Positions 28,888 to 37,689 of a stretch of 61,231 bases of DNA are shown here, piece by piece. This DNA comes from Halopseudomonas formosensis (GTDB lineage Bacteria > Pseudomonadota > Gammaproteobacteria > Pseudomonadales > Pseudomonadaceae). The notes under the pieces were generated by a model that made no database searches, was not told the DNA's origin, and worked only from the letters and a program-made list of their open reading frames with translations. Made by a program: the position numbers and the translations under genes. The stretch is taken from contig NZ_FOYD01000014.1 of assembly GCF_900115905.1 (NCBI RefSeq), forward strand, positions 1-61,231, given 5' to 3'. Every line of letters starts with the position of its first letter. Within the stretch, counting starts at the first letter, position 1.

Positions 28888-30036
28888 ATGACTATATCCT
28901 GCTGGTTGGAATCTTCCCCAACCAAGAGATCGATCTCTCTGGCAGTTGCCTGCTTCCTGTGTCTTGGGTTGGGTTCCTTTTCAGTCCTGGCCTCCGAAAC
29001 AAAAAGCGAGTCTTCACGCGGTCTCCATGATCCGCTTGAGCAGCCTTCCATCATTCAGGATCTGAGCCGTCCCCAGCCCGCTGTGGCAATAGCGCAGGCC
29101 GGTGGCAATCTTGTCAGTGTGGGGCTGCGTGGATTGATCATGATTTCCAGCGATGGCGGTAACAGCTGGAGCCCCTCCACCAGTCCCGTGGCCAGTGATC
29201 TCGTTCAGGTACGTTTTCGTGATGAGCTGCATGGCTGGGCTGTCGGGCATGATTCCGTTCTGCTCGCCACAACTGATGGCGGCAAATCGTGGGAAGTTCG
29301 GTTGGACGGTCGTAGCTTGGTGACGCTGTTGAGAGAGTACTACTCCACCGCTGCTGGCATCGATGAGTATGAAGCTGAAAGCCTACTGGGAGAAGTGGAT
29401 CTGGCTCTGAGCACCTCGTCCGATTCCGATGTCATGGCCACGCCTTTTCTGGATGTGTTCATCAACGACAACGGAGAAGGCTTTCTGCTGGGTGCTTTTG
29501 GCATGCTGCTACACACCATTGATGACGGTATGACGTGGCAGCCATGGATCGAGCGCACCGAAAACGAGCGGCGCATGCATTTGTATAGTATCGATATGCA
29601 CGGTGAGCAAGCCTACATAAGCGGTGAACAGGGTCTGGTCATGCGGTTGGATCGGGGGCTGGGTCGTTTCGTTCGGGTAGAAACGCCCTATGCCGGCACT
29701 TTTTTTGGAGTGCACGTAGGTGACAGTCTGGTCATGGCGTACGGTCTGCGGGGCAATTTGTATGTCAGCCGAAATGAGGGTCTGAGCTGGGATCGAGTGG
29801 ACACTCAACAGCAGGCCAGTCTGGTGGATTGCCTGGAAGACGGCCCTAACCACTTTATATTGGTTAGTCAGCGCGGAGAGTTGATACGACTCGATTCCCG
29901 TAATCTCGAAACGGCCAGACTGGAAGTGCCCTTCAGCGGAGAGGTGTCCTCTGCGGCTATGGTGGACGGTTCAAGAGAGTTGATGGTTACTCAATTCTCC
30001 GGCGTCCGAAAGATAGATATCAGCAAACTCAATTAG
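28888..30036 (+). CDS. YCF48/BNR-type periplasmic beta-propeller protein
   Basis: The 382-residue protein has an N-terminal signal (SISLAVACFLCLGLGSFSVLA, cleavage before SETK). It carries repeats with the BNR/YCF48 look: ISSDGGNSWSP, DELHGWAVGHDSVLLATTDGGKSWE, GEGFLLGAFGMLLHTIDDGMTW and VSRNEGLSWDR. YCF48 propellers help assemble membrane complexes. In Pseudomonas-type bacteria genes of this kind regularly precede an MMPL transporter, as here, so I infer a periplasmic partner of the transporter. ATG 28888 is favoured over TTG 28873. No enzymatic residues are recognised. Confidence 0.83.
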   Translation: MTISCWLESSPTKRSISLAVACFLCLGLGSFSVLASETKSESSRGLHDPLEQPSIIQDLSRPQPAVAIAQAGGNLVSVGLRGLIMISSDGGNSWSPSTSPVASDLVQVRFRDELHGWAVGHDSVLLATTDGGKSWEVRLDGRSLVTLLREYYSTAAGIDEYEAESLLGEVDLALSTSSDSDVMATPFLDVFINDNGEGFLLGAFGMLLHTIDDGMTWQPWIERTENERRMHLYSIDMHGEQAYISGEQGLVMRLDRGLGRFVRVETPYAGTFFGVHVGDSLVMAYGLRGNLYVSRNEGLSWDRVDTQQQASLVDCLEDGPNHFILVSQRGELIRLDSRNLETARLEVPFSGEVSSAAMVDGSRELMVTQFSGVRKIDISKLN

Positions 30037-30203
30037 TTAATGCTGGTATCAGGTAATTTATGGTAGTACCACGCCGCCTACCCTCTTTATCAAGAGAACA
30101 GGGTGGCTGGCTCAGGAACGCTTATTGGTATGAATGAAGTTTTCATCCGGGACGCACTGACGCTACATGTCTTGTATGTGCACTAGGGCCTTTGGAGAAA
30201 GAA

Positions 30204-32723
30204 ATGGTCAAATTGAGTAATAACAATAACGGGATGCCGGTAGTACGTGACCTACAAGACTTCGACAAAAGTTCGGGTGGCCTGTTAGAGCGCATTGTTT
30301 TTCATAATCGGATGCTGGTTCTCCTGAGTTGTCTTCTGATAACCATTGTGCTGGGCAGCTTTGCTACGAAGCTGGATGTCAATGCCAGTTTCGAACGCAT
30401 GATTCCGGTTAATAATCCCTATATCCAGAACTACCTCGAACACAAGAACGAACTCCCAGGCCTGGGTAATAACATTCGCGTGGTGGTCAGCAACAAGAAG
30501 GGCGATATATATGACCCGGAATATCTGCAGGTGCTGCAGGACGTAAATGACACGCTTTATTTGATCCCCGGCATTGACCGGTCCTGGATGCGATCCCTGT
30601 GGATGCCTATCGTACGGTGGCGGGAAGTCACTGAAGAAGGCATCAGCGGCGGTGCGGTTATGCCGTCTGATTACGATGGTAGCGAAGCCAGTATCGGCGC
30701 GCTGAGACGCAATATCACGCGTGCTGGGTTGTCGGGTAGCCTGGTCGCGAATGACTCAAGATCCAGCATGATCGTGGCGCCTCTGTTGGAAACCCATCCG
30801 CAGACCGGCGAGCCCTTGGATTACAGTGAGTTCTCGAAACAGTTAGAGGAGAAAATTCGGTCATTTGAAAGCGACAGTGTGGGGATTCATATCGTCGGTT
30901 TCAGCAAACTGGTCGGCGATCTGATCGAAGGACTTCAGGCGGTAATGGTGTTTTTCGGTATATCCGTATTAGTGGCCGCCCTCTTCGTGTATCTGTATAC
31001 CCACTGCGTCCGCAGTACCGTCTTGCTGGTGAGCATAGCAGTCACGGGGGTTGTCTGGCTTCTCGGGCTGATGCAGTTGCTCGGCTATGAGCTGGATCCC
31101 TATTCCATTCTGGTACCCTTCCTGATCTTCTCGATAGGCCTGTCCCACGGCACCCAGAAAATGAACGGGGTACTCCAGGATATCGGCCGCGGGACCCATA
31201 AGTATGTCGCTGCACGTTACACCTTCCGACGGTTGTTTTTAGCTGGGTTGACAGCGCTGCTCGTCAATGTGGTGGGGTTCGCTGTTCTGGCCATAATCGA
31301 CATTCCGGTTATCCGGGACTTGGCGCTGACGACCAGTATCGGTGTTTCTGTCCTGGTCTTCACCAAACTCATCTTGATTCCGGTTGCCTTGTCTTACATA
31401 GGCGTCAGCAAGAAAGCGGCACGGATTGCCATCGAAAAAGACAAGAAAGTACAGCAGAACCGTAACTGGCAAGGCAGGGTATGGCAGGGCCTGAACAGAT
31501 TCACCGAACGCAAGTGGTCAATCATTGCGATAAGCGTTTCGGTGCTGGTCACGGCAGTCAGCTCTGTTGTAATGCTTGATTTGAAAATAGGTGATCTCGA
31601 TCCAGGTGCGCCGGAGCTGCGTCCAGACTCCCGCTACAATACGGACAATGCTTTCATCACGGCCAACTATGGTCTGTCCAGCGATCAATTCGTGGTCATC
31701 ATGAAGACCGATCCCGATGGGTGTCGTTTCTTTGGGCCACTGCAGACCATGGACAAGCTTGCCTGGCGCCTGCGCCAGACCGAAGGGGTGCAGACTACCA
31801 CCTCACTGGCTGACACTGTCCGTTTCATGACCTCAGGCATGGCTGAAGGCAGCGCCAAATGGCTGACCATCAGTCGAGATCAGGCGATTACCAATGCGTC
31901 GGTCGATGCCGCGATGATTTCCTCGCCAGGTATTACCAATCAGAACTGTTCAGTCACCCCCCTGATTGCTTATCTGACCGATCACAAGGCCGATACGCTG
32001 ACGCGGGTGCTGAATGAGGTCGAGGACTTTGCAGGGCAATACAATACTGGGCCTGGTGCCGAACAGTCGGTAGAATTCCTGCTGGCAGCGGGTAACGCAG
32101 GTATCGAGGCGGCAACCAACATCGAAGTTCGCCGTGGCATCATGGTCATGTATTTCGCTGTATACGGCGCCACTGCGTTGTTGTGTCTCATCGCCTTCCG
32201 CAGCATCCGTGCGACCCTGGTTGCGCTTATCCCGCTGATCATGACCACCATCATCTGTAAGGCACTGATGGTCTGGCTCGGTATCGGTCTCAAGGTTGCC
32301 ACCCTTCCGGTCATGGCGGTAGGCGTCGGTGTGGGGGTCGATTACGCGCTCTATCTACTCAGTGTTCAACTGACCGTTCAGGCCCGCGGCGAGTCGTTGG
32401 CTGCAGCCTACCGTCGCTCGCTGGATTTCACTGGGAAAGTGGTGGCGCTGATTGGTTTGACCATGGCAGCAGGGGTTGTCACCTGGGCCTGGTCCCCCAT
32501 CAAATTCCAGGCTGACATGGGCATTCTGCTGACCTTCATGTTCCTGTGGAACATGGTGGGCGCCCTGATTCTGATTCCCGCGCTCTCGCACTTCATGCTC
32601 AAGGATGTAGGAACTCGGACCGGAAAAGGTGGTGGAGTAACGTCACCAGTCGAAGCACCCGTCGAACCGTCTTCATCCGAGGCGACGCACGATAGGAAGC
32701 AGCAGCTGGTGGGCGCCCATTGA
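30204..32723 (+). CDS. MMPL/RND-superfamily transporter
   Basis: The 839-residue inner-membrane protein has two MMPL halves. A first TM (MLVLLSCLLITIVLGSFA near residue 38) is followed by a periplasmic domain starting KLDVNASFERMIPVNNPY. A TM cluster sits at about 235-400. A second single TM near 440 is followed by the second periplasmic domain, and a final TM cluster runs from about 640 to 800. The second half has the classic GVGVGVDYALYL motif. The matching site in the first half reads FSIGLSHGTQ and lacks the Asp, so the halves are not equivalent. Such pumps move lipids or hydrophobic compounds. ATG 30204 has GGAG seven bases upstream. I infer it drives transport together with DUF1302, DUF1329 and YCF48 proteins. 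Confidence 0.9.
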   Translation: MVKLSNNNNGMPVVRDLQDFDKSSGGLLERIVFHNRMLVLLSCLLITIVLGSFATKLDVNASFERMIPVNNPYIQNYLEHKNELPGLGNNIRVVVSNKKGDIYDPEYLQVLQDVNDTLYLIPGIDRSWMRSLWMPIVRWREVTEEGISGGAVMPSDYDGSEASIGALRRNITRAGLSGSLVANDSRSSMIVAPLLETHPQTGEPLDYSEFSKQLEEKIRSFESDSVGIHIVGFSKLVGDLIEGLQAVMVFFGISVLVAALFVYLYTHCVRSTVLLVSIAVTGVVWLLGLMQLLGYELDPYSILVPFLIFSIGLSHGTQKMNGVLQDIGRGTHKYVAARYTFRRLFLAGLTALLVNVVGFAVLAIIDIPVIRDLALTTSIGVSVLVFTKLILIPVALSYIGVSKKAARIAIEKDKKVQQNRNWQGRVWQGLNRFTERKWSIIAISVSVLVTAVSSVVMLDLKIGDLDPGAPELRPDSRYNTDNAFITANYGLSSDQFVVIMKTDPDGCRFFGPLQTMDKLAWRLRQTEGVQTTTSLADTVRFMTSGMAEGSAKWLTISRDQAITNASVDAAMISSPGITNQNCSVTPLIAYLTDHKADTLTRVLNEVEDFAGQYNTGPGAEQSVEFLLAAGNAGIEAATNIEVRRGIMVMYFAVYGATALLCLIAFRSIRATLVALIPLIMTTIICKALMVWLGIGLKVATLPVMAVGVGVGVDYALYLLSVQLTVQARGESLAAAYRRSLDFTGKVVALIGLTMAAGVVTWAWSPIKFQADMGILLTFMFLWNMVGALILIPALSHFMLKDVGTRTGKGGGVTSPVEAPVEPSSSEATHDRKQQLVGAH

Positions 32724-32798
32724 GCGCCTGCGTCAGGGATGACGCTTTCAACCCAATCACAGGTTTTATTGGCTTTCCCGCAAGAAATGGAGATAAAG

Positions 32799-33764
32799 AT
32801 GTTCGATTTGCTGATGAGCGCCGACATGATGGTGCCAGACCCAGATGGCATGACCGAGTTGCTGGTCGACAAGCTGGGGATATATAAACACGAGCGCTGG
32901 CGCCAGGCGTTCGATGACCATCCGTACATTGCTCATTTTCTGCGTGTCCACAAGTCCCTGGCGGTTTCACCGACGCGCGTAGAGCCGCAATGGCATCTTG
33001 ATCGTCCGAACCCCGGGGATCCGATGTTTCATGATTTTCTAGAAAGTCTGAAGGAGTATCAGGGCCGCCACCGTCCCATGCTTACTCACTCTATTGTGCT
33101 TTCGCTGCATGGTGACAAGTTTGACGCGTTAGTCAGCAAGTTGATGCGCAGGCGGCTTCCATTCCGCATGGCGCAGCGCACTCCCGACATGCCGTTTGAC
33201 CGTCTGTGGCTCGGTGCCTCACCTGAGAAACCGTTCTATGACCCCATCGTCGATGGTGGCTTGTGCATAGAAATCATGCCCATGGAACCGCTGCAGATGC
33301 CAGCTGAAACCTTCTCGGTTCCCGCTCCGCAGCCCCGTGATTCCAAGCCTGGCGACATGGTGCGTGTTTCTGCTCGTGGCTACTTGGTGCGCGACCTTGA
33401 CGAGACACTTCGTCGTTGCTCTACCAATCTCGACTGGGAGCCCTCGGGCCCCGTTGAGCTTATCGAGGGCGAAGGATACCGTCGCGCACGTATGGGCTTT
33501 ACCCTGGAGAACAGCGCCACGCTGGACATCATTGAAGCGACTCGCTGGAACAGCGACGCGGGACTGTATCTCAACAACTGGGGGCCGGGACCTTACTACA
33601 TTCGTATTGCAGTGAATGATCTGGCTGCCAAGGCCGAAGACCTCCGGGCCCGCGGCACGGCATTCAGCTGGATTGACTCCTGCGATGCGGTGGGTGGGAA
33701 GTCATTGATCAGGGTTGACCCTTCTGAACTCAGAGGGCAGTTGTTCGAGTTCGAGGAATGTTGA
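32799..33764 (+). CDS. Two-module VOC/glyoxalase-like protein
   Basis: The 321-residue protein begins MFDLLMSADMMVPDPDGMTELLVDKLGI, like a VOC module. A second module starts near residue 190 (VSARGYLVRDLDETLRRCSTNLDW) and ends with GKSLIRVDPSELRGQLFEFEE, where the last Glu is the usual metal ligand. ATG 32799, with TGGAG six bases upstream, is preferred over 32739. Two-module VOC proteins include dioxygenases and epimerases. The stop is followed after one base by the enoyl-CoA hydratase ATG, so the gene is part of the MMPL operon and may act on a CoA intermediate. Substrate unknown. Confidence 0.78.
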   Translation: MFDLLMSADMMVPDPDGMTELLVDKLGIYKHERWRQAFDDHPYIAHFLRVHKSLAVSPTRVEPQWHLDRPNPGDPMFHDFLESLKEYQGRHRPMLTHSIVLSLHGDKFDALVSKLMRRRLPFRMAQRTPDMPFDRLWLGASPEKPFYDPIVDGGLCIEIMPMEPLQMPAETFSVPAPQPRDSKPGDMVRVSARGYLVRDLDETLRRCSTNLDWEPSGPVELIEGEGYRRARMGFTLENSATLDIIEATRWNSDAGLYLNNWGPGPYYIRIAVNDLAAKAEDLRARGTAFSWIDSCDAVGGKSLIRVDPSELRGQLFEFEEC

Positions 33765-33765
33765 C

Positions 33766-34578
33766 ATGAGCACTAAAGAAAGCCTGCCTGTAATAATCAA
33801 CGAAGCAGTTCAGATGCACTGTAACGGGCCTGTCGGATGGGTAATACTTACCCGTCCTGGTCAGATCAACGCCATCAACGACGCTATCCGCGCAGGTGTA
33901 CCAGCGGCTCTCGAGCGCCTGGAGAATGACCCCGGAATTCACGTCATAGTGATTCGCGGCGAAGGCGAGCGAGGGTTTTGCGCCGGGGCAGACATCAAGG
34001 AAAAGCGTGCGCCCGAGACTTCCATTCAAGTGCGCAAACGTATGGAGAATACTCGCTGGATCGAGACGATTGATGCGGTAAGTAAACCGGTCATCGTCGC
34101 AATTCACGGATACTGCATGGGTGGCGGCCTCGAACTCGCGCTAGCCTGTGATATCCGTTTCGCGTCGCCCGATGCGGTGTTCGCGTTGCCGGAAACCGGT
34201 CTGGGATTGATTCCCGGCGGCGGCGGAACGCAGCGATTGTGTCGAGTGGTAACGCCGGGTCATGCGTTGGATCTGCTTCTTACGGGCGAACGTCTGGATG
34301 CTGAAAGGGCACGGCAGATCGGGCTGGTATCCCGTGTCGCTAAAAGCCCCGAGACCCTGATCGAGGAAGTATCAGCGCTGGCGTTGCAGATCGCTGGCAA
34401 ATCACCTATGGCCTCGGTGTATGCAAAAAGAGCAGCGCGCGCAGCCTTGGAAGTCGAATTGAAGAAGGGCCTTGATCTCGAGCTGGATCTTTTCTCGTTG
34501 CTGGCCACCACCAAGGACGCCAAGGAGGCTGCGCTGGCCTTTGCCGAGCGTCGGACGCCGCAGTTCGCTGGTGAGTGA
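33766..34578 (+). CDS. Enoyl-CoA hydratase/isomerase family protein
   Basis: The 270-residue crotonase-fold protein has oxyanion segments ERGFCAGADIKEK (about residue 67) and IHGYCMGGGLELALACDIRFA (about residue 112). The catalytic Glu region is ALPETGLGLIPGGGGTQRL (about residue 144), which retains both E and the GGGGTQ loop of true hydratases. It would hydrate a 2-enoyl-CoA or act as an isomerase. It is translated just after the VOC gene in the same operon. It is paralogous to LiuC, but differs in context. Confidence 0.88.
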   Translation: MSTKESLPVIINEAVQMHCNGPVGWVILTRPGQINAINDAIRAGVPAALERLENDPGIHVIVIRGEGERGFCAGADIKEKRAPETSIQVRKRMENTRWIETIDAVSKPVIVAIHGYCMGGGLELALACDIRFASPDAVFALPETGLGLIPGGGGTQRLCRVVTPGHALDLLLTGERLDAERARQIGLVSRVAKSPETLIEEVSALALQIAGKSPMASVYAKRAARAALEVELKKGLDLELDLFSLLATTKDAKEAALAFAERRTPQFAGE

Positions 34579-34615
34579 AGCGGATCATCTCGTATAAAGA
34601 TAAGAGAACAATAAA

Positions 34616-35449
34616 ATGACAACAGACAAGCTCAAGGATCGTGTAGCAATCATCACCGGTGCGGGAGGCGGTCTGGGCGCTGAGTGCGCACGGGTGCTAG
34701 CCTCCCATGGCGCAGCAGTTGCGATCGTCGATATCAATCAGCAAGCGGCGGAAAGTGTCGCGGCAGAGATCGAATCAGCCGGTGGTCAGGCCATTGCCTT
34801 GCGCACCGACGTATCCAGCGAAGACGACGTCAAGGCAATGGTAGAACAGGTGATGAGCCGATTTGGCCGCATCGACGTGCTGCATAATAATGCTGCTGTT
34901 CTGGACGTGAGCCAGCGCCAGAAGGATCGCGATATCTGCAATCTGGACATGGATGCCTTTGATCGCGCCGTCGCAGTCAATTTGCGCGGTGCCGTGCTGT
35001 GTTCCAAGCATGTCATCCCAGTGATGCTGAAACAGGGCAAAGGCTCGGTAATCTTCGCCACCTCTGGACTGGGCGCCCAGGGAGATCTGTCCCTGACGGG
35101 CTACGCGACAACCAAGGCAGCGCTGAACATGTTGCCCAAGCTGGTAGCGGCCCAGTATGGCAAGCTGGGTGTGCGTGGAAATGCGGTTCAGATTGGCTTG
35201 GCACCTGCAGAAAATGCCCACAGCTCCATGCCCCCGGAGTTGCTCAGTATTCTGCGCGACAATCACCTGACCCCTGAACTGGGAACCCCGCGGCAGATTG
35301 CTGATGTGGTAGCGTTTCTTGCCTGCGATGAGTCATCCTTCGTGACCGGAACCACCCTGGTAGCAGACGGTGGCTTTGGCAGTCATACCCCTTCGCTGGT
35401 GGCGATGCGTGCTTTCTTCGAGCAGTCGGAAGGTCGTACCGGGATGTAA
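34616..35449 (+). CDS. SDR-family dehydrogenase (classical, YxxxK)
   Basis: The 277-residue SDR has TGAGGGLGAECARVLASHGA at residue about 14, NNAA near 93, and the catalytic sequence TSGLGAQGDLSLTGYATTKAAL with Ser, Tyr and Lys in place. NAD(H) is likely because an acidic residue (D) follows the second beta strand in VAIVDINQQ. It ends the plus-strand operon that begins with DUF1302. Substrate unknown; it may oxidise a hydroxyl on the transported compound. The 3' end converges on the tetR gene with a strong hairpin between. Confidence 0.87.
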   Translation: MTTDKLKDRVAIITGAGGGLGAECARVLASHGAAVAIVDINQQAAESVAAEIESAGGQAIALRTDVSSEDDVKAMVEQVMSRFGRIDVLHNNAAVLDVSQRQKDRDICNLDMDAFDRAVAVNLRGAVLCSKHVIPVMLKQGKGSVIFATSGLGAQGDLSLTGYATTKAALNMLPKLVAAQYGKLGVRGNAVQIGLAPAENAHSSMPPELLSILRDNHLTPELGTPRQIADVVAFLACDESSFVTGTTLVADGGFGSHTPSLVAMRAFFEQSEGRTGM

Positions 35450-35475
35450 CAAGGGGGCGCTGCTTTGGTTGATAC

Positions 35476-35511
35476 GCCTGTACGCCTGAAGTGGGCTACA
35501 GGCGTACAGGC
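35476..35511. terminator. Perfect 13-bp stem-loop between convergent SDR and tetR genes
   Basis: GCCTGTACGCCTG at 35476-35488 and CAGGCGTACAGGC at 35499-35511 form a perfect 13-bp stem with a 10-base loop. It overlaps the tetR stop codon and lies 26 bases past the SDR stop. It could terminate transcription from both directions, although T-runs are weak. Confidence 0.6.
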
Positions 35512-36146
35512 TGCTGCATGATGCTGGCCAGAATGAGGTTGGCCGAGTGTTCGCGCCAGATTCGCATGCCGTCCTCCGAGGTGGTGTCAAACCCGACGAG
35601 AACTGACATGGTGTAATGGTTGGTGAACCCCCCCGACATCAGCAGCGCGGAACTCGCCAGAAGCAGTCGGGCATCAATACCCTGCCTGAACACACCAGTC
35701 TCCATTCCACGCTTCAGAATTGCTGAGAACTTGACGACAAGCGCTGGGGATTCACTGGTAAAACTGTTGCTTCTGGTCTCCGACGCGTTATGAAAACGAA
35801 TACCCTCCAGGGCCAGCGCGCCTAGGTGTGGATCTTTCATATACTGGTCAAAACAGCAATAGAGCAAACTTCGCAGCGCTTCTTCCGGCGGCAGATCATC
35901 GATATCAAGCGCGATCAGTTCCTGCATGATCTGCTGCGATGCGTCATCCAGGACGGTTGAAAACAAGACTTCCTTGGAACCGTAATAATGATAGACCAAC
36001 TGTTTGGTCACCTTGGCTTCGCGGGCGATATCTTCTACCCGGGCGCCTGCAAGACCTTTCAGGGCAAAGATCTTTCTGCCGGCAGCCAGCAGCCGATTCA
36101 TGGTGTTGCGCTTGCTAGGTTCCGCTCGGGTTGACGGCTTGTTCAT
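35496..36146 (-). CDS. TetR/AcrR-family transcriptional regulator (intact)
   Basis: The 216-residue protein has an N-terminal HTH with KGLAGARVEDIAREAKVTKQLVYHYYGSKEVLF (residues about 30-65), typical of TetR. A helical ligand domain follows (LPPEEALRSLLYCCFDQYMKDPHLGALALEGI). It closely resembles the IS-truncated tetR at 60428, with long shared stretches. The full C-terminal ligand domain is kept here. It is divergent from the SDR at 36265 and may control that gene and itself. Because its sister is broken, this copy may still bind the shared operators, which is a testable inference. Confidence 0.88.
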   Translation of the reverse strand: MNKPSTRAEPSKRNTMNRLLAAGRKIFALKGLAGARVEDIAREAKVTKQLVYHYYGSKEVLFSTVLDDASQQIMQELIALDIDDLPPEEALRSLLYCCFDQYMKDPHLGALALEGIRFHNASETRSNSFTSESPALVVKFSAILKRGMETGVFRQGIDARLLLASSALLMSGGFTNHYTMSVLVGFDTTSEDGMRIWREHSANLILASIMQQPVRL

Positions 36147-36264
36147 CGTATTCCGTCTCCGGTTTCATGGGAAAGTTTCAGTGTAAGTGTCTACAGGATA
36201 GAGGATTACGGCCTCGCTGTAATGAGGCTGAGCCTTGCGGCACTCGACAGGGGGGAGAGTAAAT

Positions 36265-37044
36265 ATGGATCTGAATATTGCCAATCGTAAAGCGCTCGTC
36301 TGTGCTTCTTCGCGGGGCTTGGGTAGAGCCTGTGCCATCGCCTTGGCTGCTGAAGGGTGCGAGGTCTTCATCAACGGGCGTGATCCCGGTAGCTTGAATG
36401 AGGCTGCGATGGCGATTCGCGACTGCACGGGGCGTGAGGTAGTGCAGGTGGTAGCGGATCTCAACACCAGCGTTGGCCGGGAGAAGCTCCTTGCGGCCTG
36501 TCCTGCTCCGGATATTCTGGTCACCAATAACGGTGGTCCAGCACCGGGGAAATTTCAGGACTGGGATCTCGAATGCTGGCAACAGGCACTGGAAGCCAAC
36601 ATGCTCAGCGCCATCTTGTTGATCCAGGCCGTGGTTGATGGAATGCGCGAGCGGCGTTTTGGTCGTATCGTCAATATCACCTCCGCCATGGTCAAGTCTC
36701 CGCGTTTGCCGATGGGCCTCTCGACAGCAGCCAGGGCTGGTCTCACCGCCTTCTCAAAGGCGCTGTCCGTGGAAGTCATTCGCGACAATGTCACGGTCAA
36801 TAATCTTTTGCCTGAACGCATTGCGACCGACCGGCTGACCTACATGACCGGTCAGTTGGCAAAGCACAGGAGCATCAGTCTGGATGAGGCGAGAGCCGAG
36901 ATGCTCAGACCTGTCCCGGCCAGACGATTCGGTACACCTGAAGAGCTCGCCATGGCCTGCGCGTTCCTCTGTTCAGCCCAGGCTGGCTATATCACCGGGC
37001 AGAACCTGCAACTGGATGGCGGCGCCTACGCCGGCTTGATCTGA
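36265..37044 (+). CDS. SDR-family protein with S-x3-R in place of Y-x3-K
   Basis: The 259-residue SDR has the cofactor loop CASSRGLGRACAIALAAEG (residues about 13-31) and NNGGPAP near 83. The catalytic Tyr-x3-Lys is replaced by Ser-x3-Arg in MGLSTAARAGLTAFSKALS. The upstream Ser survives in NITSAMV. This is the same substitution as in the SDR at 24438. ATG 36265, with GGGGGGAGAG upstream, is preferred over TTG 36235. It is divergent from tetR across about 118 bases and converges on a VOC gene with 5 bases between. Function unknown. Confidence 0.8.
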   Translation: MDLNIANRKALVCASSRGLGRACAIALAAEGCEVFINGRDPGSLNEAAMAIRDCTGREVVQVVADLNTSVGREKLLAACPAPDILVTNNGGPAPGKFQDWDLECWQQALEANMLSAILLIQAVVDGMRERRFGRIVNITSAMVKSPRLPMGLSTAARAGLTAFSKALSVEVIRDNVTVNNLLPERIATDRLTYMTGQLAKHRSISLDEARAEMLRPVPARRFGTPEELAMACAFLCSAQAGYITGQNLQLDGGAYAGLI

Positions 37045-37049
37045 CCTAC

Positions 37050-37457
37050 TCAGCGTTTGCTGCGTTGCTTCCAGTCGGCAGGTGGCGTTTCCTCGGCGGC
37101 GAAGTCGAGCTCGACCTCGACGTCATTCGGATCCTTGAAAAATACCTGCCAGGTTCGGTTCTCTCCGGGGGCGCGGATGATGCGGTAACGGACGTTGTGG
37201 TCATCGAGCTTGTCGAGCATCGAACCCAGACCAGAGGAAAAAAAAGCCATGTGATCGAGCACACCGCGGCGTGGCTCGGGCATCTGTTCCACTGAAATGA
37301 CATGCAGCATGGGATGGGAGTCGGCATACAGCCACAGGCCATCCACTGGGAATGGTGGCCGGGGGCCGACTTCGAGTCCGAGAAGGTCCACGTAAAACTG
37401 GCGGGTGGCCTCCAGTTGGTCGGTAACAATGGTGAAATGATCCATTCGAAGTGTCAT
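37050..37457 (-). CDS. VOC-family protein (extradiol-dioxygenase-like fold)
   Basis: The 135-residue single module begins MTLRMDHFTIVTDQLEATRQFYVDLLGLEVG and ends with TWQVFFKDPNDVEVELDFAAEE. The conserved His near residue 7 and the Glu in VEVELDF are possible metal ligands. It has a good ribosome site (CAGGAG) before ATG 37457; a longer frame from 37544 is unlikely. It lies opposite and upstream of the AraC gene. Metal, reaction and substrate are unknown. Confidence 0.82.
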   Translation of the reverse strand: MTLRMDHFTIVTDQLEATRQFYVDLLGLEVGPRPPFPVDGLWLYADSHPMLHVISVEQMPEPRRGVLDHMAFFSSGLGSMLDKLDDHNVRYRIIRAPGENRTWQVFFKDPNDVEVELDFAAEETPPADWKQRSKR

Positions 37458-37689
37458 GGAGGCTCCTGAGTGAGTGCGAGTGAATGCGTGGAACTCATTA
37501 AAAGTGCATAAGCGGCGTAGGGACAACAATAAAGAACTGGTCACAGGTATCGCTTTTTTGAATACCAGCTAAAGGGATTTAGTAATTGGCACACAGCGGG
37601 CGAATACTATACTGAACAGTGACAAATAATGAAACCCAATGTTAGGCAACGTTCAGTGTCCACAATAATAATCGCTGAAGGTCGCAACA

